Below, piece after piece: positions 22,248-32,000 of a DNA stretch of 33,236 nt. Source of the stretch: an uncultured Porphyromonadaceae bacterium (GTDB lineage Bacteria; Bacteroidota; Bacteroidia; Bacteroidales; Muribaculaceae). A program made the position numbers and the translations under genes. Below the pieces are notes generated by a model. It had not been told where the DNA came from, ran no database searches, and saw only the letters and a list, made by a program, of their open reading frames with translations. Numbering within the stretch: position 1 is the stretch's first letter; the number at the start of each line of letters is the position of its first letter. The stretch lies in contig CAJKRG010000032.1 of assembly GCA_905202215.1 (NCBI GenBank), forward strand, positions 1-33,236. The letters are read 5' to 3'.

Positions 22248-24287
22248 ATGAAAAAAATAGTTTTGATGATTCTTTTTCTGGTCTTTGATATGTGTCTTTT
22301 CGGACAATCGACCATAGAGCTTGGTGAAATTACCGTTAAGGCAAAGAGTATAATCCGTACACCCGACGGCATGATACTCATCCCCGACCGGGAGCAGATG
22401 AAGCATTCATCGTCAGGCTATGATCTTGTACGCAGTCTGATGATTCCGGGTGTGAGTGTCAATGTGCAGGATGGCCGGATTGACGCTCTCGGTGGTGCTG
22501 TATCTCTTTATATAGACGGAATGCCGGCCGAAGAACGTGAAATCAGGCAGCTGCGTCCGGCCGATGTCGCCCGTATTCAATATATGGAAGCGCCGACAGG
22601 TAGGTATGCCGGCGACAGAACGGCTATAAATTTCATTCTTAAGAAAAGAGAATCCGGTGGATATGTGGCAGCCGATGCAATGCAGCGTATCGGTAGGAAT
22701 GCCGGTGATTACAACCTTGCCGCAAAAGTTTTCGGCGGAAAGACACAGTACACTCTCTTTACAGGAACCGACTACCGGAAACTCAATGGAGCGGAAGAGT
22801 CTGCCGACGAAACAATAGATCTTCCCGCGGCACGGGTAAGGCGGCAATCGTCGACAAGAGACTCCAGAAGCCGCCGGAACTCGCAGTATGCCTGGTTCCG
22901 GGTGCGCGACAAGCGTGGAGGCCGTACTCTCCGTGCCACATTCAGTTTTGTACGCAGTGCATCGCCTGAGGATTTCAGCTCCACAGTTTTGTCATATACC
23001 GGTTTACAGACACCTCTCGCTGTTGCTGCCTCCCGGAATTCAAAGTCGCGCAATTTCAAATATAGCCTCGGGCTTAGCGGTACTTTCGATTTGCCTCTCG
23101 ATCAGTTTATGGATATTTCGGCGAGTGCCACAGCTTCGCGCAATCATTATGACTATGGCTATAAAGAAGATGACAGATTCATAAATTCCGCTACGGGCGA
23201 AGATTACTATTCTCTGTCTGCCAATGTGATCTATGGCTTCAAGTTCCGGCATGGCAATGTTCTTGTCTTCAAGGTGAGTGAATTTCACAATGTAAGCTCG
23301 GCGGACTATTTAGGAGCCAACAGTTCTTGGCAACATCTATGGTCGTCGGAGACTATCTGTTTCGGGGAATATGTGCAGCCTCTCGGAAGCAAGGCTTCGC
23401 TTCGTGTGGCTCCGGGCCTTATGGCTCAGTTTTACCGTCTTCACGGCAAACAGCGTACATCTTTTGTCGGCCCTCGGTTTCAGACTGTTTTTGCCATTCA
23501 GCCGGCACGAAATCAGTCTGCCCAGCTTCAGCTCCTTTATGGCAATTCATACCCGCAGCTGGAGTTGATGACAAACGCGGTGCAGCAGATCGATCTCGTG
23601 CAGGAGCGACGGGGCAATCCGGAACTTAAGCAGACCAAGATAGTACAGGCGACGGCAGTTTACGGAATCGGTATCGGAAAGGTCAATCTTCAGGCTGTCG
23701 GTATTTTCAATGGAGCAAAGCGGCTGCCGGTAGCCAGTTATACTGTTGAAAACAATCTGCTTGTCCAGTCCTATAAACCTTATGGCGACTGGCGTCAGGT
23801 CGATGCCTATATTTCGGCCTCATGGATGCCGTCGCAGAGGTTCAATCTTCAGCTTACAGGTGGTTATTACTATAACGGATATTTCGGTGATGCCCGTCTG
23901 TCGGGAGCCTGCTGGAAAGCGAGCGGTCAGGCCGCATTTTATTTCGGCGATTTCGCATACAATGTACGCTTCGAGACACCGCGTAAATTCGCGGGATACG
24001 ACCTTACCGTCACAAGAACGCCCTGGGTCTACGGCCTTTCGGTTTCATGGAGCCGCAATGCGTTCAGGATAGAGGCTGGTGCGGACAATCCCTTCTTCCG
24101 GCGTCCTATATATCGTAAGGCGCTTAATACCGACGTCTATCAGTTCGATAAAACATCATATTCGCCTCTCGATCGTAGTTCTGCCTACGTGAAAGTGGCA
24201 TGGTCGGTCGATTTCGGCAAAAAAACGAAACACGACACTCCAAACGTCGACCGCTCCATCAACAGCGGTATCCTCAAAGCTCAGTGA
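22248..24287 (+). CDS. TonB-receptor-like outer membrane beta-barrel protein
   Basis: This 679-residue outer membrane protein has a signal peptide (MKKIVLMILFLVFDMCLFGQ). A plug-like domain at about 25-133 carries GYDLVRSLMIPGVSVN, SLYIDGMPA and a closing RIQYMEAPTGRYAGDRTAIN. A long barrel with alternating aromatic strands runs to the C-terminus. It belongs with the outer-membrane beta-barrel group (PF14905-like) close to TonB-dependent receptors. It lacks the N-terminal carboxypeptidase-like domain and any clear TonB box, and has no SusD partner next to it. The frame opens at 22227, but the ATG at 22248 begins the signal peptide. It diverges from the two-component genes, with a putative regulator-binding array in its promoter, so it is likely their main target. 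The ligand cannot be inferred. Confidence 0.85.
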   Translation: MKKIVLMILFLVFDMCLFGQSTIELGEITVKAKSIIRTPDGMILIPDREQMKHSSSGYDLVRSLMIPGVSVNVQDGRIDALGGAVSLYIDGMPAEEREIRQLRPADVARIQYMEAPTGRYAGDRTAINFILKKRESGGYVAADAMQRIGRNAGDYNLAAKVFGGKTQYTLFTGTDYRKLNGAEESADETIDLPAARVRRQSSTRDSRSRRNSQYAWFRVRDKRGGRTLRATFSFVRSASPEDFSSTVLSYTGLQTPLAVAASRNSKSRNFKYSLGLSGTFDLPLDQFMDISASATASRNHYDYGYKEDDRFINSATGEDYYSLSANVIYGFKFRHGNVLVFKVSEFHNVSSADYLGANSSWQHLWSSETICFGEYVQPLGSKASLRVAPGLMAQFYRLHGKQRTSFVGPRFQTVFAIQPARNQSAQLQLLYGNSYPQLELMTNAVQQIDLVQERRGNPELKQTKIVQATAVYGIGIGKVNLQAVGIFNGAKRLPVASYTVENNLLVQSYKPYGDWRQVDAYISASWMPSQRFNLQLTGGYYYNGYFGDARLSGACWKASGQAAFYFGDFAYNVRFETPRKFAGYDLTVTRTPWVYGLSVSWSRNAFRIEAGADNPFFRRPIYRKALNTDVYQFDKTSYSPLDRSSAYVKVAWSVDFGKKTKHDTPNVDRSINSGILKAQ

Positions 24288-24313
24288 ACACAAAATACTA
24301 TGTTAAGGAAGCC

Positions 24314-24352
24314 CGGGGAGTTCGCCGCGATTGGCGCGCTCCCCGTTTTTTT
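24314..24352 (+). terminator. Terminator of the outer membrane protein gene
   Basis: CGGGGAG (24314-24320) and CTCCCCG (24339-24345) enclose an inner CGCC/GGCG stem and are followed by seven T on the plus strand. The T run touches the stop codon of the convergent SEL1 gene. Confidence 0.92.
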
Positions 24353-26001
24353 CAGAATTCTTCGAGGCGGTCTTCGGCGTCTTCGTTGCCGGCGTCGGCG
24401 GCGAGACGGTACCATTTTTTTGCTTCGGTTCTGTCGGTAGGGAGCGGATTGCCGTAGTAATATATATCGCCGAGTATTAGCATGGCCATGTCGTCGCCGT
24501 CGTCAGCGGCAAAATGGAGCAGTCTGAGTCCTTCGTCCACATCCGGCTCTATGCCACGGCCCTCCACAAGCATGGCGCCGAGGCGTCGGGCTGCATATGA
24601 GTCTTCGTTTTCCAGTCCGGCGCGGTATAGTTCTACTGCCACGTCTATATTTTTTGCCGTGACAATCCCGTTTTCATAGTAATAGCCAAGGTATGCATAT
24701 GCTTCTGGTTTCCCAAGGTCGACCGCACGTTCATAGAGACTGAAAGCTTTCCGAGAGTCGACCGGGGTACCGATGCCGGTTTCGTAGTATCCGGCCAGAC
24801 AGAATATCGCCTCTTCGTTGCCAAGCTCGGCGGCGCGGCTCATCAGCCTGAACGCTTCTTTTTCATCGTCGCGCATGCCTGCACCGCGTTCATATAGCAG
24901 AGCCAGACGGTAGAGTGCTGTTGAATCGTTTTTTTCGGCTCCCCGTCTGTACATCTCGGCGGCTTTTCTCAGATCTTTGGTTACCGCCATACCGGCTTCA
25001 AGAAGTGCGCCTATACAGGCGAAAGCACGTGCGTTGCCTCCCTGTGCGGCTCTGCTATAAAATTCAAGGGCTTTTTTGGCGCTCTCGCGAACACCGATTC
25101 CACTTTCGTGACATTCACCGAGCCGGATCATGGCTTCCGTATCTCCGGCTACGACGGCTTTCTCGAGAAGACTGATGGCAGTTGTGATATCCTGCCCGAC
25201 ATCTTCGCCGTCGATAAGTTTGTCGGCAATAATAGTGAGCGCCCGTGAGTAGCCTCCCTCGGCGCTTCTGCGATACCACGACAGCGCTGTCTGTATATCG
25301 GCGGAAAGGCCCCCGATGCTGTTTTCAGTCATGCGGCCGAGATGATACTGAGCCATGCTGTCGCCGGCTTCGGCTGCCAGATTGATAATGCGCACAGCCT
25401 CTTCTTCGTCTGCCTCTGTGCCGAGTCCTTTCTCATAGTGAAGCGCAAGATTTACGGCGGCCTGCGCGTAATCTGCATCGTACGCTTTTCTGAAATGTCT
25501 GAAAGCCGCTTCAGGGTCGGTCTCGGTGCCTTTGCCTTCGTCGAAAGCACGGGCGACGAAGAAATGGGCACGGGGATAGTCATGGTCCGCGGCGCGCAGA
25601 AACCATACGAATGCTTCGCCGGGATTGATGTCTCTGATGTCAAGGCCATAATCAGTCATGGCCTCAGGGGAGCCGTTTATGGCGGCGGCACGGAGCAAGC
25701 GGCGATAGTCATCACTGCTGTGATCGTAAAATCCGGCGAGAATGTACTGAGCCTCGGCATGACCCTGATCGGAGGCTTTCAGATACCATGCAAACGCCTT
25801 GTCGGGGTCCTGCCGGGTGCCGAGTCCGTTTTCATAGTACCATCCCACACGTGTCTGCGCGCGTGGATCGCCGTCTTCCGCCACTTCGAGATCAAGGTCG
25901 AAAGCCTGTTCATAAAAACCGAGCCCGCAGAGGCGGTCGGCCTCGGCGAGCATTTGTTCCGATTCTTCCGGCGACAGCCTATGTCGGTCCCGGCCGGACA
26001 T
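24352..26001 (-). CDS. SEL1-repeat (TPR-like) protein
   Basis: This 549-residue protein consists almost wholly of about 13-14 SEL1-type helical repeats of about 36 residues. Typical cores are AQTRVGWYYENGLGTRQDPD, AAVNLALHYEKGLGT and AIFCLAGYYETGIGT, with the alternating A-x-x-x-L-G and G-x-G pattern. The composition is acidic. No signal peptide or membrane helix is seen, so it is predicted cytoplasmic. SEL1 repeats form curved scaffolds that bind other proteins; no catalytic motif is present. The start codon overlaps the stop of the preceding DUF4831-like gene (TGATG), indicating translational coupling. It is the last gene of the dnaE-trxA-nnr run. Confidence 0.88.
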   Translation of the reverse strand: MSGRDRHRLSPEESEQMLAEADRLCGLGFYEQAFDLDLEVAEDGDPRAQTRVGWYYENGLGTRQDPDKAFAWYLKASDQGHAEAQYILAGFYDHSSDDYRRLLRAAAINGSPEAMTDYGLDIRDINPGEAFVWFLRAADHDYPRAHFFVARAFDEGKGTETDPEAAFRHFRKAYDADYAQAAVNLALHYEKGLGTEADEEEAVRIINLAAEAGDSMAQYHLGRMTENSIGGLSADIQTALSWYRRSAEGGYSRALTIIADKLIDGEDVGQDITTAISLLEKAVVAGDTEAMIRLGECHESGIGVRESAKKALEFYSRAAQGGNARAFACIGALLEAGMAVTKDLRKAAEMYRRGAEKNDSTALYRLALLYERGAGMRDDEKEAFRLMSRAAELGNEEAIFCLAGYYETGIGTPVDSRKAFSLYERAVDLGKPEAYAYLGYYYENGIVTAKNIDVAVELYRAGLENEDSYAARRLGAMLVEGRGIEPDVDEGLRLLHFAADDGDDMAMLILGDIYYYGNPLPTDRTEAKKWYRLAADAGNEDAEDRLEEF

Positions 26002-27086
26002 CAGTTGGCCGGTCCGAGTTCTACAAGAGCGCCTGTTGTCGGATCGAAAAGAGCTTTGGACGGGGCTCTTTTATCGGTAAAGAGTTTGGGATCGAGACCG
26101 AAAACGACACCGGCCTGTGCAAGCGCCACTTCTTCTTCGGCAATTTTTTTGCCGCCATAGCTTACTGTTACCAGGGCACGGCCTGGAATATTGTAGGCGA
26201 GTCCGCCTTTAGGGAATGTTTTTGTAGCTCCGTTTTCCATTACGGGCATTACGCCTTGCTCCAGTATTTTTACGGTGACTGTCACGGGCGCCCCGGCAAG
26301 ATTATCGGGCGATATAATTCCGTCGACAGCCGAGAGACGGGCTATTACGGTCTCACCGGTGCCTGTGCTGTCGGGCGTAATTGTGATACGTTCGACGTCG
26401 GTGCGCGAGCTTTTCGTGCCGGCAAACATTGCCGTAAGGGCTGCTTCCTGCGCCGATAGATTGTCGAGTACGAGTTGCATGGCCTGCCCGTCGGCGGGAG
26501 GATTGTCGGCCTGTCCGGAAAGTATGTCGGAGCGTGTCTCCCGTAGTTCGAATATGCGCTGGGCGGCAAGTTCTGCGCGCTTGGATGTCGAAGAACTGCG
26601 TGCCATTTCGGCGGTTATGGCCTGGGCCGCGGCGGGCGTCTCGAGTGGAGTGGGCTGAGCGGCTGTCGGAGCCGGAATTGCAGGTGTTTCGATCTCGAGT
26701 ATATCTTCTGTATTGACCGACTGCGGCAGATTGTCGGCTGTCAGAAGCATATAGGGCGCGGCGCCTGCCTTGAACTGGGCAAGCCAGCGGTTTTCGGTGT
26801 CGGGAATGCCGCGAGGCACGATGGTGACTGATTTCAGAACCGCGCTCCGGCTGTCGGCGGTGATGGCATCGCCGATACCGAGGTGGCGGCGGGCATAGTT
26901 ATGAAATTCGCCCGGATGCGCTTCTGAAATCTCAGCTTCGAGATATATGTCGAGTGCGGTCACCGGCAAAGTATATACCAGGCCATATTCATTGGCCTTC
27001 CCTGCCGTAAGTTTCTGGCTTGTCTGGGCCTGACATGGAAAGGTAAGGAGGGCCGCTGCGGCGATTATTATAAGATTTCTTTTCAT
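26001..27086 (-). CDS. Secreted DUF4831-like protein
   Basis: This 361-residue protein has a signal peptide (MKRNLIIIAAAALLTFPCQAQ). The N-terminal part, YGLVYTLPVTALDIYLEAEI, followed by PGEFHNYARRHLGIGD, matches what I recall of the DUF4831 family of Bacteroidales. A low-complexity Pro/Ala/Thr linker (about 133-155) precedes an alanine-rich helical region and a beta-rich C-terminal part (about 240-355). No lipobox cysteine follows the signal peptide, so a periplasmic or exported soluble protein is expected. It starts 7 nt after the nnr stop codon and its stop overlaps the SEL1 start. The function of the family is unknown. Confidence 0.75.
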   Translation of the reverse strand: MKRNLIIIAAAALLTFPCQAQTSQKLTAGKANEYGLVYTLPVTALDIYLEAEISEAHPGEFHNYARRHLGIGDAITADSRSAVLKSVTIVPRGIPDTENRWLAQFKAGAAPYMLLTADNLPQSVNTEDILEIETPAIPAPTAAQPTPLETPAAAQAITAEMARSSSTSKRAELAAQRIFELRETRSDILSGQADNPPADGQAMQLVLDNLSAQEAALTAMFAGTKSSRTDVERITITPDSTGTGETVIARLSAVDGIISPDNLAGAPVTVTVKILEQGVMPVMENGATKTFPKGGLAYNIPGRALVTVSYGGKKIAEEEVALAQAGVVFGLDPKLFTDKRAPSKALFDPTTGALVELGPAN

Positions 27087-27093
27087 TGATATG

Positions 27094-28689
27094 TCATTTG
27101 GAGGGTGGATTGCAGATACTTTCTATTGCGAGGCCTATGTTGTCGGCTATATCTTCGGCTGTGGTTCCGCGCACGCCGTTGCGGACAGCAGATAGTTTTC
27201 CAGCTATGCCATGCAGATATACGCCTGCCACTGCGGCTATCTCCGGCGCGAGATGCTGGGCCGCGAGGCCTGCGATGAGTCCGGTGAGAACGTCGCCGCT
27301 GCCTGCAGTTGCAAGGGCGTCAGTGCCCGAGGCGTTAACGAGAACTTCGCCGTCGGGCCATACGGTGAATGTATAATGCCCTTTCAGTACTATTGTTATT
27401 TTATAGCGGGCTGCCATCTCGATGGCTTTGAGAAGGCGTGTGGAGTGACTGCTCTGTGTGCCGAAGAGCCGGTCGAATTCGCGGTAGTGCGGTGTAAGGA
27501 TCGAGCCGGGCGTCAGGAAGTCGAGCATGCTGGGACGTCTGGCCATGCAGTTGAGGGCGTCGGCATCGATGATTACGCTCCGGCCTTGTGCCTGGCATGT
27601 CTTGAGGAAGCGTTCGAGACCGTAGATGGTAGCGTCGGAATGGCCGAGACCGGGTCCCACGGCGATGGCATCGGCATTGTGCTGACTTTCGAAACGCTGT
27701 ATGTCGAAATCGGCGCCGTCGGTTTCGTACATGGCTGAGGGAACGGAACTCTGTAGCACGTAGAATCCGCAGCGGGGCCCGTGGCATATCACCTTGCCAC
27801 AGCCGGAGCGTGTCGCCGAACGTGTGGCGAGAACAGCAGCGCCGAGCATGCCGTATGAGCCGGCGAACAGGAGTACGCATCCGAGATCGTTCTTATCAGC
27901 AAAAGGATCGCGCGGAGGCAATACCGCACGGATGGCTTTGGCATCGACAATACGGCATTTGGGATGTCTGACCACGCTTTTGTCGAGCGGCAGCCGCAAC
28001 GTTTTCCACCTGCCGATGAGCTGGGCGTTTTCCGGCATGAAGAATGCCGGAGTCGGTCCGACGATGGCCAGGGTAAGATCCGCATGTATTATGTTGCGGT
28101 TGACCATGCCGACCGATAGGTTGAGGTTCATGCCCGATGGTATGTCGAGCGAGACCACTTTAGGTGTCGAGGGGCTTTCGTTGATATAGCGCGCCACGGC
28201 CTGATAGCCTCCTCTTAGCGGTTTCTGATAGTCGATTCCGAACAGACCGTCGACAACCGTCATACCGGAGTCAAGCTCCGGCATCGTGAAACTTGCGCCC
28301 GGATCGGTTACTTCGTTGAGCCATTCGGCACCGGCAGTCTGCACGAAGCGGTCGCGTTCGGCTCGGCAGTCATCGCTCAGCATATTGCCTCCGATGTTGA
28401 AGAGGCAGACTTTGGCATGGCGTCCGAGAGCGCAGAGCGCGCTTGCTGTCGACAAGGCATATGCGCCGCAGAGGTCGTCGCCGGCGAAAATCACTATCGC
28501 GCCCGGACGGTCTCCGTGTATGTCGAGTACCTCTTTTGCCGACTGTTCGCCGACAAGTCCGATGAAGTGCGCGCGACGGCGTCGGCGCTCACGACTCTGG
28601 TCGGCGTCGAGGTCTTCGGGTTCGTGGGCCGGCCCTATGGTGGCCTCGAGTATCCGTTCTATCTCATCCGGTGAATATACCGTTTTCAC
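27094..28689 (-). CDS. nnr: NAD(P)HX repair enzyme: dehydratase with degenerate epimerase half
   Basis: This 531-residue protein has the fused YjeF_N (about 1-235) and carbohydrate-kinase-like (about 250-525) domains that repair hydrated NADH and NADPH. The dehydratase half is complete: GSYGMLGAAVLATRSATRSG (278-297), GPGLG (345-349), DADALN (375-380), LTPHYREFDRL (398-408), KGHYT (436-440) and the catalytic GSGDVLTG (463-470). The epimerase half keeps VVDGLFG (Asp147) and LDIPSG (Asp182), but the usual NNGGDG motif is replaced by DDLCGAY around 71-77, and the usual LMERA helix is also absent. The start is GTG at 28689, overlapping the trxA stop by 4 nt (GTGA). The next gene begins 7 nt downstream. 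The epimerase activity is doubtful; the dehydratase looks functional. Confidence 0.88.
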   Translation of the reverse strand: MKTVYSPDEIERILEATIGPAHEPEDLDADQSRERRRRRAHFIGLVGEQSAKEVLDIHGDRPGAIVIFAGDDLCGAYALSTASALCALGRHAKVCLFNIGGNMLSDDCRAERDRFVQTAGAEWLNEVTDPGASFTMPELDSGMTVVDGLFGIDYQKPLRGGYQAVARYINESPSTPKVVSLDIPSGMNLNLSVGMVNRNIIHADLTLAIVGPTPAFFMPENAQLIGRWKTLRLPLDKSVVRHPKCRIVDAKAIRAVLPPRDPFADKNDLGCVLLFAGSYGMLGAAVLATRSATRSGCGKVICHGPRCGFYVLQSSVPSAMYETDGADFDIQRFESQHNADAIAVGPGLGHSDATIYGLERFLKTCQAQGRSVIIDADALNCMARRPSMLDFLTPGSILTPHYREFDRLFGTQSSHSTRLLKAIEMAARYKITIVLKGHYTFTVWPDGEVLVNASGTDALATAGSGDVLTGLIAGLAAQHLAPEIAAVAGVYLHGIAGKLSAVRNGVRGTTAEDIADNIGLAIESICNPPSK

Positions 28690-29009
28690 ATTTTAAGAAG
28701 TTCTTCGATTTTTTCGCGAATTGCTTCGGCTTTTACCGCGCCCGCCAGACGGAATGGCGCTTTTTTGCCGTCTTTGAAGAAAAGCAGCAGAGGAATTCCC
28801 ATCACGCGGTTTTCGGTACAGAACTCGGTGTTGTCTTCGGTGTTGTATTTGCCGATTACCACTCGGCCTTCGTATTCTTCGGCGAGAGCGTCGATTGTGG
28901 GGGCGAGGGCCTTGCAGGGGCCGCACCATGTTGCCCAGAAGTCGACTACTACGGGCTGTCCGGTGGCTATGATATCGTGTATGTTCTCGTCTGTGAATGT
29001 CATGCTCAT
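28686..29009 (-). CDS. trxA: Thioredoxin
   Basis: This is a 107-residue cytoplasmic dithiol reductant. It has a classical thioredoxin fold with active site WATWCGPCK (about 25-33), the buried Asp in VVVDFWA and the cis-proline in VMGIPLLLFF (about 69-78). A C-terminal helix closes the protein. Two Met codons (29009 and 29003) could start it. It lies 35 bp after dnaE and overlaps nnr by 4 nt, so it is very likely co-transcribed with both. It is a natural electron donor for the B12-dependent ribonucleotide reductase in this window, though this is inference from biochemistry and not from linkage. Confidence 0.96.
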   Translation of the reverse strand: MSMTFTDENIHDIIATGQPVVVDFWATWCGPCKALAPTIDALAEEYEGRVVIGKYNTEDNTEFCTENRVMGIPLLLFFKDGKKAPFRLAGAVKAEAIREKIEELLKM

Positions 29010-29044
29010 GATAACTTGTAATTTAGAATGGTGTGTAATATCAT

Positions 29045-32000
29045 TTAATTCAGATTCTTTCGTTCGAGCTTGAACTCGAAGTCAAGACTTGTCAGAGTGT
29101 CGATAAGTAATTTGTCGGGTTTGATTCTAAGACCTGAACTGAAATGGAGTTTGCGGCCTATCTCGGGGTCGAAGATAGAGAGACTGAGAGGCACGGCATC
29201 GGCCTCTTCCTGTTTCCCTATGTCCTGAAGTAGCTCGTCGAGCTGACGTAACTGTCCTGTCGTACTTGAGATCTCCATGCCTGTCACGAGTTTGCCGTGG
29301 AGGCCGTCGAGCGGAAGCACCTTGTCGACGCCGAAGCGCACGTTGGTGGCGCCGGTGGTTTTGTTGCGGACGGCGCGGAACATGCCGCTTACGTATATCG
29401 CGGAGCCGGGAGTGCACAGATGGCCGAATTCGGCACGTTGTTTTTCGAACATGGTGAAATCGGTCACTCCTGAAAAATCCTCTACCTTCACTATCAACAT
29501 ACTGCCGCCGTTGAAAGTCTGTTTTTCTTCAAGTGCCGTCACCATTCCGGCAAAGGCTACGGGTGCGGTGGTGGGCTGGCTGATCTCGTTCTTCTCTACA
29601 GCTGTATAACCTACGCCATAGTTGACGTCGAGCCAGTATGGATCGAGCGGATGGGCCGAAAGATACATTCCGACCAGTTCGCGTTCTTTGTTGAGGCGTG
29701 TGAGATTGTCCCACGATGGTGAGCTTGGTATCGGTGGGCGGCTCTGAGCCTTGAAATCGTCATCGTCGAAACTGAAGAGCGACGATGCCTGCATTTTTTC
29801 TTCGCTCTGGCGCTGGGAGCCATAACGGAGCAATTGTTCGGCTACGGTCTCGCCACGTTTGCCCGCCTCTCCTACGAGGTCTTCGCGCTTTATGCCTTCG
29901 AAGCAGTCGAAAGCTCCGGCTATTACAAGATTGTCGAAAACGCGCCTGTTGAGAGTGCCGGCAGGTACACGCTCGACAAAATCATAGATGTCTTTGAACG
30001 GGCCGCCTTTTTCGCGGGTCTCGACGATATTGCGCACCACATCGTTGCCCACTCCCTTGATAGCCGAAAGGCCGAAGCGGATCACATCGTTGCCTGTGAC
30101 GCTGAAGGTAGCGTACGATTCGTTGATGTCCGGGCCTTTGACGCTGAGCCCCATGGCCTTGCATTCGTCCATGTAAAAGCTCAGTTTTGTTATATCCGAA
30201 AGGTTTCGGCTTAGGACTGCCGCCATATATTCGGCCGGATAATTTGCTTTCAGATAGCCGGTCTGAAAGGCTACCCAGCTGTAGCAGGTGGCGTGGCTCT
30301 TATTGAAGGCGTAGGAGGCGAATTTTTCCCATTCGCCCCATATCTTGCTGAGAACCTCGGCTGAGTGGCCGTTTTTCTGACCGCCTTCGAGGAACAGGCC
30401 TTTGAGCTCGTTCATCTTCTCGATGAGTTTCTTACCCATGGCTTTGCGGAGGGTGTCGCTTTGGCCGCGGGTAAAGTTGGCAAGAAGACGTGACAGAAGC
30501 ATGACCTGTTCCTGATATACCGTGATGCCGTACGTATCTTTAAGATACATTTCCATTTCAGGTATATCGTAGACGATAGGTTCCTGTCCGTGCTTTCGGG
30601 CGATAAAGTCGGGTATCTTTTCCATCGGGCCCGGGCGGTAAAGGGCGTTCATGGCTATAAGATCCTCGAATACACTTGGTTTCAGTTCGCGCAGATAGCG
30701 CTGCATACCCGGCGACTCGAACTGGAACGTGCCGACAGTAGAGCCGCGGCTATACAGCTCGTAGGTCTTGGGATCGTCGATGGGTATGTTGTCTATATCG
30801 ACATCTATTCCACGCGAACGCTTGATGTTGGTCACTGCATCGCGTATGATCGAGAGGGTTTTAAGACCCAGAAAGTCCATCTTGATCAGGCCGGTGTCTT
30901 CTATGACTGATCCTTCGTACTGGGTAACGAGAATGCGGTCGCCGTTTTTATCGGCGGCTGTGCTGACAGGCACCCAGTCGGTTACATCGTCGCGGCATAT
31001 GATGACACCGCAGGCATGTACGCCTGTATTCCGGACGGTGCCTTCGAGTTTGTCTGCGTAGTGGAGAATATCGCGCACATCGCTGTTTTTCTCCATCTCG
31101 CTCTGGAAGTCACTGAGATAATTGACGCAGTTTGCCACCGTAGGCTTGAGTTCCTTTTCATGGTTGGGATCTCGTGGGTCGATGGGCATGTGGGCCGGTA
31201 TCATCTTGGTGAGGTTGTTGGCCGTCGCTACCGGATATTTCATCACTCGCGCTACGTCCTTTATGGCTGTCTTGGCCGCCATGGTGCCGTAGGTGATGAT
31301 ATGGGCTACGTTAGGGGCGCCATAGCGCTGTGTCACGTAATTGAGCACGGTCTCGCGTCCGTCATCATCGAAATCGACATCGATATCGGGGAGGGATATA
31401 CGGTCCGGATTGAGAAAGCGTTCGAAAAGAAGGTCGTATTTAAGCGGGTCGATCTGCGTGATTCCCAGACAATAGGCTACGACAGAACCGGCAGCGGATC
31501 CTCGTCCCGGGCCAATGCTTACTCCCAGTTCACGTCCGGCTTTGATAAAGTCTTGCACGATAAGGAAGTAGCCCGGGAAACCCATCGTTTTCATTACGTG
31601 CAACTCAAACAGGATGCGGTTGTTCACTTCTTCGTCGAGTGGAGTGCCATATCGTCGGGCTGCGCCTTCATATGTTATTTTTTTCAGATAGTCGGCCTCG
31701 AATTTTATGCGGTATAGCTTGTCGTATCCTCCAAGGCGTTCAATCTGCTTTTTGCCGGCCGCTTCGTCCATCACTACTTCGCCGTGTTCGTTGCGGGTGA
31801 ACTCTTCGTAGAGTTCCTGTTCCGTTATACGCGAACGGTATTCCTCTTCCGTGCCGAAATCCTCCGGTATGGCGAAGTTCGGCATGATCGGAGCATGGTC
31901 GATACTGTATTCCTCGACCTTAGAGGCGATTTCGAGTGTAGTTTCGAGAGCTTCTGGTATATCGGCAAAGAGCGCGCTCATCTCGCTCGTTGTTTTCAGC

